Part shown: one piece after another, positions 17,276 to 26,951 of the stretch | Position numbering within the stretch: the first letter of the stretch is position 1 | Layout: the number at the start of each line of letters is the position of its first letter | NCBI RefSeq assembly: GCF_023283485.1 | Contig: NZ_JAKILU010000019.1 | Location: 1 to 64,000 of the forward strand | Source of the DNA: Shewanella glacialipiscicola | GTDB lineage: Bacteria; Pseudomonadota; Gammaproteobacteria; Enterobacterales; Shewanellaceae | Direction: 5' to 3' | Length of the DNA: 64,000 nt | Position numbers and translations under genes: made by a program | Notes under the pieces: model-generated | Seen by the model: only the letters and a program-made list of their open reading frames with translations | Told to the model about the DNA's origin: nothing | Database searches by the model: none

Positions 17276-17986
17276 TTATATTTTAAGTGCGGTTTCTAAT
17301 GCGACTTTAACCATTTCGTGCAGATCGGTTCTGCGTTCATCAGCGGTTAAATATTCATGGCGAGTAATATGGTCTGTTACTGTGCACAGTGCGAGCGCGC
17401 GGCATTGATGTTCAGCAGCAAGTGTATAAAGCGCATTCACTTCCATCTCGACACCGAGCACGCCATATTTTGCCATTACAGCATAATCGTTTTCATTAGG
17501 ACGATAAAATAGATCCGATGAAAATACATTACCGACTTTAAACGTAACTGAGGTTGTTTTTAATACCTCATAACACGCTTGTAATAGCTCAAAGTTTGCA
17601 ATAGCGGCAAGGTCATGGTCTAAAAATCGAATTCGATTAGTTTTAGAGTCAGTAGAAGCGCCCATAGCCACAATTAAATCTTTTAAGTGGATGTTATCTG
17701 ATATCGCACCGCAACTACCGACTCTAATAAAGTTTTTCACGCCAAAGGTTGTCATAAGTTCATGAAAGTAGATAGAGGCAGAAGGTGCACCCATACCATG
17801 GCCCATAACAGAAATAGCTTTAGACTTGTATTTGCCTGTAAAGCCTAACATTCCGCGAATATTCGTGACTTCTTTAACGTCTTCTAAATAGGTTTCTGCA
17901 ATGAGTTTTGCTCGCAGTGGATCGCCTGACATGATAATGGTTTCTGCAAAATCACCTGGATTTGCATTGATATGTGGAGTCGACAT
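17276..17986 (-). CDS. deoD: Purine nucleoside phosphorylase, DeoD type
   Basis: It cleaves purine (deoxy)nucleosides with phosphate to free base and (deoxy)ribose-1-phosphate. The 236-residue sequence has the bacterial hexameric PNP hallmarks: N-terminal TPHINANPGDFAETIIMSGDP, then NFIRVGSCGAI, GVEMEVNALYTLAAEH and TVTDHITRHEYLTADERR containing the Asp/Arg pair that acts on the base. It sits 15 bp downstream of the nucleoside transporter gene, so uptake and phosphorolysis are encoded together. It is not within a deoCABD operon, so it may be a second DeoD copy; that would need the rest of the genome. Confidence 0.92.
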   Translation of the reverse strand: MSTPHINANPGDFAETIIMSGDPLRAKLIAETYLEDVKEVTNIRGMLGFTGKYKSKAISVMGHGMGAPSASIYFHELMTTFGVKNFIRVGSCGAISDNIHLKDLIVAMGASTDSKTNRIRFLDHDLAAIANFELLQACYEVLKTTSVTFKVGNVFSSDLFYRPNENDYAVMAKYGVLGVEMEVNALYTLAAEHQCRALALCTVTDHITRHEYLTADERRTDLHEMVKVALETALKI

Positions 17987-18001
17987 GTTTCACCTCAAAA
18001 T

Positions 18002-19222
18002 TTATATTAAAGACACTAGGCCGCCAGCAATCGTGCCGGACATTAAATTAGCTAAAATCGCTGCCAAAAGAACTTTTGGACCAATTTGAGAGATCACTTC
18101 TCTTTTATCTGGGCACATGGCAGCGATACCACCGACGACCATGGCAAGGGAGCCAATATTGGCAAATCCACACAGACTGAACACGACAATTGCCTGTGTT
18201 TTATCTGACAGGGTGCTGGAGATTTCTAAAAAATGGATATAAGCAACAAACTCATTAATGGCAATCTTTTGGCCAATGATTGAACCTGCTTGTATTGCCT
18301 CAGACCAAGGTACGCCCATCAAAAATGCCAGTGGTGCCAGTAGGTAACCAATGATCATTTCGAGCGTAAGATTATCAATACTGAACAAGTGACCAAAACC
18401 ACCAATGAGTCCGTTTAATAAGGCGATAAGCGCGACAAACGACACTAATAAGGCGGTAACAGTGATGACTTGGTTCATCCCCATTAACGAACCATCGGTA
18501 ATGGCTTCGAGTAAACCTTTAGGCTGCTCTGCGGCATCAATTTCGATTTCATTTTTGACTAAATGTTGTTCTGTTTGTGGACACAGTAACTTGGCAAATA
18601 ACAGACCCGCTGGCGCGGTCATAAAACAGGCTGTGAGAATATATTTAGGATCAATACCTAGGTTGATATAGCCCACCATAGTACCACCGGCAACACTGGC
18701 TAATCCGCCTGTCATCACGGCAAATAACTCTGAACGTGTCATGTTCTTTACCAGCGGACGTACCATCGAAGGCGCTTCAATCGGACCGACGAAAATATTG
18801 GCCGTTGCAGAGAGTGATTCCGCTTTACTGGTACCTAATACTTTGGCAAGCGCGCCACCAATGATATTGATGACAAACTGCATTACCTTTAAATAGTAGA
18901 GAACTGAGATTAACGCAGAGATGAATATCACGACACATAGGACGTTGATCACGAAAACGAAACCCACTTTATAATTGGCTAAGTCGCCAAAAACAAAGCT
19001 TAATCCCGCATTTGAGAACGCGATAACGCTGTTGACGCCACTACTCATGGCTTCAATAATAGTGACACCTACCGGTACAAACATTACAAATGCACCCAGT
19101 AAAATTTGCAGTGTTAATGCACCTCCAATCGTTTTAAATTTTACATGGCGTTTATTCTCAGAGAATAAGTAACCAATCAAAATCAGAACAGCAACACCGA
19201 TACAGCTCATTAGTGTAGACAT
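18002..19222 (-). CDS. Concentrative nucleoside transporter (NupC/CNT family)
   Basis: A 406-residue inner-membrane nucleoside:cation symporter. CNT-specific motifs are GTSKAESLSATANIFVGPIEAPSMVRP, then MTGGLASVAGGTMVGYINLG and INEFVAYIHFL with GFANIGSLAMVVGGI near the C-terminus. Polar residues in the first and third motifs form the nucleoside site in known CNT structures. It is first in a two-gene operon with deoD. Its promoter region is shared with the divergent marR gene, and the two operator-like sites there lie about 205-230 bp upstream of this start. Confidence 0.9.
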   Translation of the reverse strand: MSTLMSCIGVAVLILIGYLFSENKRHVKFKTIGGALTLQILLGAFVMFVPVGVTIIEAMSSGVNSVIAFSNAGLSFVFGDLANYKVGFVFVINVLCVVIFISALISVLYYLKVMQFVINIIGGALAKVLGTSKAESLSATANIFVGPIEAPSMVRPLVKNMTRSELFAVMTGGLASVAGGTMVGYINLGIDPKYILTACFMTAPAGLLFAKLLCPQTEQHLVKNEIEIDAAEQPKGLLEAITDGSLMGMNQVITVTALLVSFVALIALLNGLIGGFGHLFSIDNLTLEMIIGYLLAPLAFLMGVPWSEAIQAGSIIGQKIAINEFVAYIHFLEISSTLSDKTQAIVVFSLCGFANIGSLAMVVGGIAAMCPDKREVISQIGPKVLLAAILANLMSGTIAGGLVSLI

Positions 19223-19426
19223 AGGTCAATCCATCATTTTTGTAGTAGATCGTTTTTTGTTGTAGATGAATCATTGAGGATTTTTTCTTTAAAAAAACGG
19301 ACATTTTTCCGATTTAACGATAAAAGTGTGGTTATTTGCAGCGCATCACAGAGGTTGAGTTCAAGCTTTGCCTTAAATGTTAAGCGGTATTTCATCACCT
19401 CGATTCTGTTAAATCACTCGATATAG

Positions 19427-19439
19427 TTGATATGGTCAA
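19427..19439. promoter_or_regulatory. Operator-like palindrome 1 (TTGA-N5-TCAA)
   Basis: The motif TTGATATGGTCAA lies 47 bp before marR. It is one of two copies of TTGA-N5-TCAA whose centres are 28 bp apart. It is probably bound by the adjacent MarR protein. Binding is inferred from position and symmetry. Confidence 0.55.
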
Positions 19440-19454
19440 TCAAAATCTATATTG

Positions 19455-19467
19455 TTGACGTTATCAA
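19455..19467. promoter_or_regulatory. Operator-like palindrome 2 (TTGA-N5-TCAA)
   Basis: The motif TTGACGTTATCAA lies 18 bp before the marR ATG. The outer bases also match in reverse (ATAGTTGATA at 19423-19432, TATCAACTAT at 19462-19471). Its placement over the likely promoter suggests autorepression. Confidence 0.55.
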
Positions 19468-19485
19468 CTATGTCGAGGGTCTTTT

Positions 19486-20049
19486 ATGCCGTCATTGTCA
19501 CTTAGCGAAACCTTGCACTCATTAGTCCATGCCTATAAAAAGCAATTACGTAACGATATTGCCGCACAAAAGATTGATTTACCTGTCACCCATATCCGTG
19601 CGTTAAAGGGTATTTGTCGTAATCCTGAATCTACAGCGCAGTCTATTGCCCTGCGGATGCAGCGGGATAAAGCACAAATTACGCGTGTTCTCAATGAGCT
19701 GCAGCACAGTGGCTTTATCACTAAAGTTGATAACCCTAAGGATGGTCGTAGCCAGTTACTGCGGCCAACGGCTGAGGGGGAAAAAATCATGAGGCAGGTC
19801 AATATCTCTGAGCGCAAAACAGTCGCACACATGACGCAGGCCCTCTGCCCCGATGAAGTTGCTACTTTTATTCAACTTGCCAATAGAATAAGTAAGAGTG
19901 TCGATGAGACATTTAGTGCGAATAGCGTAACGCAAAAAAGATTGTCTACTGAGCGTAAAAGCTCTGTGGAAAAAGTAAGTATTGCACCACAGCTAATGGC
20001 AGAACACGCAGCTGTAGAGCCTTCAATTGAGGATGAACACAATGAATAA
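19486..20049 (+). CDS. MarR-family transcriptional regulator
   Basis: A 187-residue winged-helix protein. The recognition region is AQSIALRMQRDKAQITRVLNELQHSGFI (about 47-74) and the wing is DNPKDGRSQLLRPTAEGE. The C-terminal 45 residues or so extend beyond the usual MarR length of about 145 and are polar, probably disordered. ATG 19486 follows GAGGGTCTTTT. The stop overlaps the downstream siderophore-interacting protein gene by 8 bp, so the two are one operon, and a role in iron/siderophore control is likely. The paired palindromes upstream fit autoregulation. Confidence 0.85.
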   Translation: MPSLSLSETLHSLVHAYKKQLRNDIAAQKIDLPVTHIRALKGICRNPESTAQSIALRMQRDKAQITRVLNELQHSGFITKVDNPKDGRSQLLRPTAEGEKIMRQVNISERKTVAHMTQALCPDEVATFIQLANRISKSVDETFSANSVTQKRLSTERKSSVEKVSIAPQLMAEHAAVEPSIEDEHNE

Positions 20050-20794
20050 GCCGCCGCCACGTGAGTTACAAGTTATCCGCCGCACTTATATTACTCCGCA
20101 TATGCTACGCATCAGCTTAGGCGGCGCCGGATTTGCGGGTTTTCCGGCCTCACAAGAGAGCGCCTATATCAAATTGTTATTCTCGCAAACGGGTGAGCGT
20201 CCATTGATGCGCACCTACACTATTCGTCAGCAACGCGATAATGAAATTGATGTAGACTTTGTGCTACACGATACCGACGGACCCGCATCAGGTTGGGCAA
20301 AAACAGCGCAAGTGGGCGATATGATTCAAATTGGTGGTCCTGGGCTTAAAAAACTGATCAATTTTGAGGCGGATTGGTTTTTACTCGCCGGTGATATGAC
20401 TGCGTTGCCCGCCATTAGTGTCAATTTGGCACTCTTGCCAAAAGATGCCGTCGGTTACGCCGTGATTGAAGTGCTAAGTGAAGCCGACATTCAGCCTTTA
20501 ATACATCCTGAAAATGTTGAGCTGCTTTGGGTAATAAACCCAGAAGCTGATCCCGAAGGTCGCCCTTTGGTTGAGCGGATTGTCCAATTACCTTGGCTTA
20601 CTGGTGAGCCAGCCGTGTGGATTGCCTGCGAATTTAACAGCATGCGTGCGCTAAGAAGACATTTTAAGCAAGCGCATGTATTGCCTAAGAGTCATTTTTA
20701 CACTTCAAGCTATTGGAAAATCGGTTGTAATGAGGGTGAGCACAAGTTGGTAAAGCAAGAAGATGAGCAGCAAGAAAGTGCTATGAATTCTTAA
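20042..20794 (+). CDS. Siderophore-interacting protein (ferric-siderophore reductase, SIP family)
   Basis: A 250-residue flavoprotein that reduces ferric siderophores in the cytoplasm to release iron. The FAD-binding motif is LMRTYTIRQQ, followed by DVDFVLHDTDGPASGWAKTAQVGDMIQIGGPG and DWFLLAGDMTALPAISVNL, with the NADPH/ferredoxin-binding C-terminal region ending in HFYTSSYWKIGCNEGEH. These are the SIP (ViuB/YqjH) signatures. ATG 20042 with GAGGAT upstream was chosen; it overlaps marR by 8 bp, as in the YqjI-YqjH arrangement of E. coli, although the regulator here is a MarR protein. Confidence 0.9.
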   Translation: MNKPPPRELQVIRRTYITPHMLRISLGGAGFAGFPASQESAYIKLLFSQTGERPLMRTYTIRQQRDNEIDVDFVLHDTDGPASGWAKTAQVGDMIQIGGPGLKKLINFEADWFLLAGDMTALPAISVNLALLPKDAVGYAVIEVLSEADIQPLIHPENVELLWVINPEADPEGRPLVERIVQLPWLTGEPAVWIACEFNSMRALRRHFKQAHVLPKSHFYTSSYWKIGCNEGEHKLVKQEDEQQESAMNS

Positions 20795-20796
20795 GA

Positions 20797-20835
20797 AAGA
20801 TAAGGTCGCTATGTTTGATTTAGCAACCTCATCTT
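20797..20835. terminator. Possible terminator between convergent sip and hutI genes
   Basis: AAGATaAGGTcGCTA pairs with TAGCaACCTcATCTT around a 9-base loop. There is no long T-run, so it is a weak call. Confidence 0.4.
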
Positions 20836-20875
20836 ACTTGCAGCTTATCCTGTATTTGTGGCGAGTACCTTCATG

Positions 20876-22102
20876 TTACTGATGTACTAATATGCCGTTT
20901 TTCACTACATCTTTGCAGGGGTTTACGCCGTAGCTGTAGGCTAACTGCGCTGGAGTGGCGATATCCCACAGACAGAAATCGGCTTGTTTGCCAACCACTA
21001 AACTGCCGACTCTATCTTCAATGCCTAAGGCTTTGGCGGCATTTAAGGTGAGACCTTTTAAGGCTTCTTCTGGGGTTAAGCTGAATAAAGTGCAGCCCAT
21101 ATTCAGCATTAATAGGGTTGAGCAAATAGGCGATGATCCAGGGTTAAAGTCGCTGGCGAGCACTATAGGTACACCGTATTGACGCAGTAAATCTATAGGT
21201 GGTTTTTGCGTTTCCCGTAAAAAGTAAAATGCACCCGGTAGTAGCACAGCGCAGGTGCCGCTTTCACTCAAGGCTTTAACGCCTGCTTCATCTAAATATT
21301 CAATATGATCTACAGACTTAGCGCCAAGCCGCGCTGCCAATGCTGAGCCACCCATATTGGTTAACTGCTCTGCATGGAGTTTAATCTCTAATCCTGCCGC
21401 TTTGGCTGCGCTGAGTACACGCTCAGTTTGTTCGAGATTAAAAGCAATATTTTCGCAGAATACATCTACCGCATCGGCCAGATTCTCGGCGATCACGGCT
21501 GGCAGCATCTCGTTGATAATCAAGTCAACATAGCCATCGCTATTGTCTTTATATTCTGGCGGAATAGCATGGGCGCCAAGAAAAGTCGTTTTGACATCCA
21601 CATGGTGATGTTCACCTAATTCTCTGGCAACGCGGAGGATTTTTAATTCAGTTTCAGTATCTAAGCCATAGCCTGACTTAATTTCAACCGTAGTTACCCC
21701 TTCTTTAGCAAGCGCATTTAAACGCTGACGACCGAGCTCAAATAATTCTGCTTCATCGGCTTCACGGCAGGCTTTAACAGTAGAAATAATACCGCCCCCG
21801 GCGCGGGCTATGTCCTCATAACTGGCGCCCTGTAAGCGTAATTCAAATTCATTGGCGCGATTACCTGCAAAAATTAAGTGTGTGTGGGCGTCAATCAATC
21901 CAGGGGTTATCCAGCCACCTTTACCTCGGTAAACGGGGGTTGCCAATACATCAAAGGCGGGCAGTTCGCTACGCGGGCCAAGCCAAGCAATTTTGCCCTG
22001 TTTGACTGCGATAGCTGCATGGGTGATTGCACCATAAGGTGCTGATATGGAAGGGTCCATAGTGGCTAAGTTAACGTCAATCCAAACCTGATCCCAAGAC
22101 AT
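20876..22102 (-). CDS. hutI: Imidazolonepropionase
   Basis: The third enzyme of histidine degradation; it hydrolyses 4-imidazolone-5-propanoate to N-formimino-glutamate. It is an amidohydrolase of about 408 residues. The metal-binding HTHL is in [14 protein letters not shown]. Further conserved pieces are [42 protein letters not shown] and [13 protein letters not shown] 22102 was chosen for its GAGGGGAAC ribosome site; a second in-frame ATG at 22126 is unlikely. It is divergent from hutC-hutU-hutH across a palindromic operator. There is no hutG nearby. Confidence 0.95.
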   Translation of the reverse strand: MSWDQVWIDVNLATMDPSISAPYGAITHAAIAVKQGKIAWLGPRSELPAFDVLATPVYRGKGGWITPGLIDAHTHLIFAGNRANEFELRLQGASYEDIARAGGGIISTVKACREADEAELFELGRQRLNALAKEGVTTVEIKSGYGLDTETELKILRVARELGEHHHVDVKTTFLGAHAIPPEYKDNSDGYVDLIINEMLPAVIAENLADAVDVFCENIAFNLEQTERVLSAAKAAGLEIKLHAEQLTNMGGSALAARLGAKSVDHIEYLDEAGVKALSESGTCAVLLPGAFYFLRETQKPPIDLLRQYGVPIVLASDFNPGSSPICSTLLMLNMGCTLFSLTPEEALKGLTLNAAKALGIEDRVGSLVVGKQADFCLWDIATPAQLAYSYGVNPCKDVVKNGILVHQ

Positions 22103-22166
22103 GTGTTCCCCTCGCTGCGTTGACATTTTGCCCCTGCGCAGTCGTTATCATTGAAAATTATGTGAG

Positions 22167-22198
22167 CTAGCTTGTATTTACTTGTATATACAAGCTAG
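22167..22198. promoter_or_regulatory. HutC-type operator between hutI and hutC
   Basis: CTTGTATATACAAG at 22181-22194 is a perfect 14-bp palindrome of the kind bound by HutC repressors (core TTGTATATACAA). An overlapping, wider pair, CTAGCTTGTAT (22167-22177) and ATACAAGCTAG (22188-22198), shares its right half with it. The site lies between the divergent hutI and hutC genes and probably controls both. Binding is inferred. Confidence 0.8.
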
Positions 22199-22295
22199 GA
22201 TTGTAGCCGCTATTTTAATCGTTTGAAAGCGTCGTTACATTCGTTAGCGTGAGCTTATTCGCTCGCATTTATTCTCTCAGTTTAAAGGAAATGTC

Positions 22296-23003
22296 TTGGC
22301 TATTCCTAAGTTTGCCGAAATTAAGCAATACATTATCGCGTGTATCGAGTCGGGCGAGTGGGAAGAAAATGCCCGTGTACCGTCTGAGAATCAACTCGCT
22401 GAATTGTTTACCTGTAGCCGGATGACGGCGCGACGTGCGCTGACTGAGCTAACCGATAACGGTGTACTTGAGCGCTCGCAAGGGCTTGGCACCTTTGTGG
22501 CGGGGCGTAAATCGCAATCGTCCATGCTGGCAATTCGCAATATTGCCGACGAGATCAAAGACCGCGGCCATGGCTACAGCGTGCAGCAACTTTTATTACG
22601 GCAAATGAATGCTTCAGCAGCTATCGCTATAGCGCTCGAAGTTGATTTAGATAGCCCTATTTTTCATTCAATATTAGTGCATTGCGAGCAAGGCTTACCG
22701 CTGCAAGTTGAAGAACGCTATGTGAATCCCGTATTAGTGCCGGACTATTTATTGCAAGATTTTAGCCTGCAAACACCACACGAATATTTATCACAGGTAG
22801 CGCCGCTCACCGAAGCACACCATACGATTGAGGCGGTTATTGCCAATAGCGAATTACAGCAAAGGTTGGCTATTCCAGCGACAGAACCTTGTTTACAGAT
22901 TTTACGCCGCACTTGGTCACGCCAAGGCGTTGTCAGTTTTGCACGATTAGTTCACCCCGGAAGCCGCTTTAAGCTTGGCGGCCATTTAACCTTTAGCAAG
23001 TAG
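22296..23003 (+). CDS. hutC: Histidine utilisation repressor HutC (GntR/HutC family)
   Basis: A 235-residue repressor. The N-terminal GntR winged helix is [45 protein letters not shown] (about 27-71), followed by a UTRA ligand-binding domain with [25 protein letters not shown]. Urocanate is the known inducer for HutC. The start is a TTG at 22296 with AAAGGA 6 bp upstream; no in-frame ATG exists nearby. It is first in the hutC-hutU-hutH cluster and downstream of its own predicted operator. Confidence 0.93.
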   Translation: MAIPKFAEIKQYIIACIESGEWEENARVPSENQLAELFTCSRMTARRALTELTDNGVLERSQGLGTFVAGRKSQSSMLAIRNIADEIKDRGHGYSVQQLLLRQMNASAAIAIALEVDLDSPIFHSILVHCEQGLPLQVEERYVNPVLVPDYLLQDFSLQTPHEYLSQVAPLTEAHHTIEAVIANSELQQRLAIPATEPCLQILRRTWSRQGVVSFARLVHPGSRFKLGGHLTFSK

Positions 23004-23118
23004 ATTTCATATCAATAACACGCTGTACCCTTATTTAAAAATACATAATAAAAACAATACAATTATAAATAGTTCTACCGCGTTGACGGATGAACGCCAC
23101 AGGTTGAAGAGGATATTT

Positions 23119-24798
23119 ATGGACAAGCGACACGACCCTAGCCGCCGTATTATTGCGCCGCATGGAACAACATTAAGCTGTAAAAGCTGGCTAACTGAAG
23201 CGCCAATGCGCATGTTAATGAATAACTTACATCCCGATGTTGCCGAGCGGCCTGAGGACTTAGTCGTCTATGGCGGTATCGGCCGCGCTGCCCGCGATTG
23301 GGATTGTTACGATAAGATTATTGAAGTCTTACAACGCCTCGAAGATGACGAAACCTTGTTAGTGCAATCGGGTAAACCGGTAGGCGTGTTTCGCACTCAT
23401 AGCGATGCGCCGCGGGTGTTAATCGCTAACTCAAACCTAGTGCCACATTGGGCGAATTGGGAGAATTTCAACGAGTTAGATAAGCTAGGTTTGGCAATGT
23501 ACGGCCAGATGACGGCGGGTTCTTGGATTTACATTGGCACTCAAGGCATAGTTCAAGGCACCTACGAGACCTTTGTGTCGGTGGCAAAACAGCATTTTGA
23601 CGGCATAGCGAAAGGCAAATGGATCCTCACTGGCGGGTTAGGCGGCATGGGCGGCGCACAAACGCTGGCGGGCACTATGGCTGACTTCTCGGTGTTAGCC
23701 TGTGAAGTCGACGAAACCCGCATCGATTTTCGCTTGCGCACTCGCTATGTCGATAAAAAAGCCACTACGCTTGATGAAGCATTAGCCATGATTGATGCGG
23801 CGAATGCCGCAGGCAAGCCTGTATCTGTGGGCTTGCTGGCAAACGCCGCCGATGTGTTTGCCGAGTTAGTTAAGCGCGGCGTTACGCCCGATGTCGTGAC
23901 CGACCAAACCTCTGCCCACGATCCACTCAACGGTTATCTGCCGCAGGGTTGGACTATGGCGCAAGTGGCAGCCATGCGCAAAACCGACGAAGCGGGCGTT
24001 GTCAAAGCCGCTAAAGCCTCGATGGCAGTGCAAGTACAAGCGATGCTCGACTTACAAACTGCGGGCGCGGCCACGCTGGATTACGGTAACAATATTCGTC
24101 AAATGGCGTTTGAAATGGGCGTTGAAAAGGCCTTTGATTTTCCTGGTTTTGTACCCGCTTATATTCGTCCGCTGTTCTGCGAAGGTATTGGCCCATTCCG
24201 CTGGGTAGCGTTATCTGGCGATCCTGAAGATATCTACAAAACCGACGCTAAAGTTAAACAGCTCATTCCTGATAATCCACACCTACACAATTGGTTAGAC
24301 ATGGCGCGTGAGCGGATTGCCTTTCAAGGTTTGCCAGCGCGTATTTGTTGGGTGGGCTTAAAAGATCGTGCTCGCTTGGCATTGGCGTTTAACGAAATGG
24401 TCAAAAATGGTGAGTTGTCGGCGCCCATCGTTATTGGCCGTGATCACTTAGATTCTGGCTCTGTTGCCAGCCCTAACCGCGAAACCGAATCTATGCTCGA
24501 TGGCTCAGATGCGGTATCCGATTGGCCATTACTCAATGCGCTACTTAACACCGCCAGCGGCGCAACTTGGGTGTCTTTGCATCACGGTGGCGGCGTGGGT
24601 ATGGGCTTTAGCCAACATTCGGGCGTAGTGATTGTGTGTGACGGTACCGATGCGGCGGCAAAACGTGTCGGCCGCGTACTGTGGAATGACCCAGCGACAG
24701 GCGTGATGCGCCATGCCGATGCGGGTTATGAGATGGCCAAAAATTGCGCCGTTGATCAGGGCTTAGACTTACCTATGCTCACCGGAAATAATAACTAG
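23119..24798 (+). CDS. hutU: Urocanate hydratase
   Basis: The second enzyme of histidine degradation; it hydrates urocanate to imidazolonepropionate with NAD+ as an electrophilic cofactor. At 559 residues it is full length. Conserved stretches include [43 protein letters not shown] and the C-terminal [20 protein letters not shown] 23119 was chosen because GAGGAT precedes it and [11 protein letters not shown] is the family N-terminus; an upstream in-frame ATG at 23083 is less likely. hutH follows after 22 bp. No separate HutC site was seen in the 115-bp gap from hutC. Confidence 0.95.
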   Translation: MDKRHDPSRRIIAPHGTTLSCKSWLTEAPMRMLMNNLHPDVAERPEDLVVYGGIGRAARDWDCYDKIIEVLQRLEDDETLLVQSGKPVGVFRTHSDAPRVLIANSNLVPHWANWENFNELDKLGLAMYGQMTAGSWIYIGTQGIVQGTYETFVSVAKQHFDGIAKGKWILTGGLGGMGGAQTLAGTMADFSVLACEVDETRIDFRLRTRYVDKKATTLDEALAMIDAANAAGKPVSVGLLANAADVFAELVKRGVTPDVVTDQTSAHDPLNGYLPQGWTMAQVAAMRKTDEAGVVKAAKASMAVQVQAMLDLQTAGAATLDYGNNIRQMAFEMGVEKAFDFPGFVPAYIRPLFCEGIGPFRWVALSGDPEDIYKTDAKVKQLIPDNPHLHNWLDMARERIAFQGLPARICWVGLKDRARLALAFNEMVKNGELSAPIVIGRDHLDSGSVASPNRETESMLDGSDAVSDWPLLNALLNTASGATWVSLHHGGGVGMGFSQHSGVVIVCDGTDAAAKRVGRVLWNDPATGVMRHADAGYEMAKNCAVDQGLDLPMLTGNNN

Positions 24799-24820
24799 AA
24801 TAAAAACGGGAATACAAAAT

Positions 24821-26362
24821 ATGAAATCAGTGAACCACTTAGTGTTAACACCGGGCAGCTTGAGCCTAGCGCAATTACGCGAAATCAGCCGCCATAAGCT
24901 GACGCTTGAATTGGCACCAGAGGCCATTACCGACATCAATACCAGCGCGCAAATCGTGCAAAAAGTATTGGATGAAGGCCGTACTGTTTACGGTATCAAT
25001 ACTGGCTTTGGTTTATTAGCCAATACCAAAATTGCACCTGAAGATTTGCAACTATTACAACGCTCTATCGTGTTGTCGCACGCAGCAGGAACGGGGCAAT
25101 ATATGCAAGATGCTACGGTGCGCTTGATGATGGTGTTAAAAATTAACTCATTAAGCCGTGGTTTTTCAGGTATTCGCTTAGAAGTGATTAACTTTTTAAT
25201 CCGTTTAGTCAACGCACAGGTCTACCCCTGCGTGCCAGAAAAAGGCTCAGTCGGCGCTTCGGGCGACCTAGCGCCACTGGCGCACATGTGTTTGCCTATG
25301 CTGGGTGAAGGCGAGATGAGCTATCAGGGCGAGTTAATTTCGGCTGCCGAAGGTTTAGCCATCGCCGGCCTTAAGCCTATCGATTTAGCGGCCAAAGAAG
25401 GACTCGCTTTGCTTAACGGCACTCAAGCCTCGACCGCGCTGGCGCTGGAAGGGTTATTCCACGCCGAAGACTTGTTTGCGGCGAGTTCAGTGATCGGTGC
25501 CATGAGTGTCGAAGCGGCTATGGGTAGCCGTAGCCCGTTTGATCCTCGCATCCATGCGGCGCGTGGTCAGAAAGGTCAAATCGATTCGGCCATGGTCTTC
25601 CGTCATCTACTGGGTGAAGAGTCAGAGATCAGCATCAGTCATGCTAATTGTGAAAAGGTGCAAGATCCCTATTCACTACGCTGCCAACCGCAAGTATTGG
25701 GTGCTTGTTTAACACAAATCCGCCACGCGGCCGATGTGTTAGGCACTGAGGCCAATGGTGTCACCGATAATCCATTAGTGTTCCAAGACACGGGCGATAT
25801 TATTTCGGGCGGTAACTTCCACGCTGAACCTGTTGCTATGGCGGCGGATAACTTAGCGATTGCGATTGCTGAACTAGGCTCCATTGCCGAGCGTCGTATC
25901 GCACTATTAATCGATTCGAGCCTGTCGAAACTACCACCATTTTTAGTGAAAAATGGTGGGGTGAACTCAGGTTTTATGATTGCTCAAGTGACGGCCGCGG
26001 CATTGGCGTCAGAGAATAAAACCTACGCCCATCCCGCGTCGGTAGATAGTTTACCTACCTCGGCCAACCAAGAAGATCATGTGTCTATGGCGACCTTTGC
26101 GGCGCGCCGTTTACGTGATATGAGCGAAAATACCCGCGGCGTATTAGCGATTGAATGGTTAGCGGCAGCGCAGGGGTTGGATTTTCGTGCGCCGTTAGCG
26201 CCAAGTTCAGCCGTGGCTAAGGCCAAAGCCGAATTACGTGAAGTGGTCGCCTATTACGATAAAGACAGATACTTTGCCCCCGATATTGAGGCAGCTATTG
26301 ATTTACTTTATTGCGCCAGCTTTAACCTGTATTTGCCAGCAGGAACACTACCCAGTGTTTAA
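24821..26362 (+). CDS. hutH: Histidine ammonia-lyase
   Basis: The first enzyme of the pathway; it removes ammonia from L-histidine to give urocanate. The protein has 513 residues. The Ala-Ser-Gly of [18 protein letters not shown] (about residues 140-157) forms the autocatalytic MIO prosthetic group. The catalytic Tyr lies in [14 protein letters not shown]. Other conserved pieces are [26 protein letters not shown] and [18 protein letters not shown]. It is last in the cluster and followed by a strong terminator. Confidence 0.95.
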   Translation: MKSVNHLVLTPGSLSLAQLREISRHKLTLELAPEAITDINTSAQIVQKVLDEGRTVYGINTGFGLLANTKIAPEDLQLLQRSIVLSHAAGTGQYMQDATVRLMMVLKINSLSRGFSGIRLEVINFLIRLVNAQVYPCVPEKGSVGASGDLAPLAHMCLPMLGEGEMSYQGELISAAEGLAIAGLKPIDLAAKEGLALLNGTQASTALALEGLFHAEDLFAASSVIGAMSVEAAMGSRSPFDPRIHAARGQKGQIDSAMVFRHLLGEESEISISHANCEKVQDPYSLRCQPQVLGACLTQIRHAADVLGTEANGVTDNPLVFQDTGDIISGGNFHAEPVAMAADNLAIAIAELGSIAERRIALLIDSSLSKLPPFLVKNGGVNSGFMIAQVTAAALASENKTYAHPASVDSLPTSANQEDHVSMATFAARRLRDMSENTRGVLAIEWLAAAQGLDFRAPLAPSSAVAKAKAELREVVAYYDKDRYFAPDIEAAIDLLYCASFNLYLPAGTLPSV

Positions 26363-26420
26363 ATAGTTCGATACGGTAAAGTATTAACCTGTAGCAGCGC
26401 ATAAAAATGCTGAAAGTGTG

Positions 26421-26450
26421 GGCTCAAGCAATTAGCTTGAGCCTTTTTTT
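26421..26450 (+). terminator. Intrinsic terminator of the hut operon
   Basis: The stem GGCTCAAGC-AATTA-GCTTGAGCC is followed by seven T. Confidence 0.92.
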
Positions 26451-26951
26451 ATACTTTTTGTCCATTTTTAAGGATTTTTAACTTTGTACTTTGAGGGCGT
26501 TTAACACCGCGGACAGGCAATTTTTTTCACCTTTCTTTACATTGTCAGTTTTTAATTTCACTTCTGTATAAAAAAGAACCGTTGCAAGCATTCTCATATT
26601 CAGTATTTGATTGTTTTACATGTTCTTAATAACTAAATGTCACACTAGTGGGACTATTTGTACTTGTCTTGCGCGACAATATGTCCATGTGACTATTTTA
26701 GATTTTAATCTCGTATTTATTATTTTTTTTGGTTTTAAATTCTTCTTATTGGTGTTTTTTGTCTTGTTTTCGGTTTTTAGTTTTGTGGTTGGTAATTTGC
26801 GATCTAGATCTCGTGTCATTATTTGTCATCCATTTTCTATTTTAGGATAATCTCAAATTAAGTGTGGTCTTTAACGAGGCTCACTCAGTCGGTTGCAAAA
26901 TTTACTATTGCAATCACCAGACTCATAACGACAAGAGTGTGAGAGGACGCT
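26451..26951. promoter_or_regulatory. T-rich upstream region of the formate dehydrogenase operon
   Basis: About 500 bp without a credible gene. The stretch 26700-26800 is strongly T-biased on the plus strand; an ORF across it encodes only Phe/Val/Leu-rich sequence and looks spurious. The final 130 bp should contain the promoter and leader. TTGCAA occurs twice, near 26893 and 26908. No clear FNR (TTGAT-N4-ATCAA) or NarL site was found by eye. Confidence 0.4.

Noticed and set aside
23004-23118. Second HutC operator between hutC and hutU
   Set aside because: The AT-rich gap contains TACAAT and TACATA fragments but no palindrome comparable with the site before hutC.
26611-26850. A 79-codon ORF rich in Phe, Val and Leu upstream of fdnG
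   Set aside because: It arises from a T-rich stretch (TTT, GTT, CTT codons), has no ribosome site and no family features.
26863-26951. FNR or ArcA site in front of the formate dehydrogenase operon
   Set aside because: No TTGAT-N4-ATCAA or convincing ArcA repeat is visible; only TTGCAA repeats were seen.
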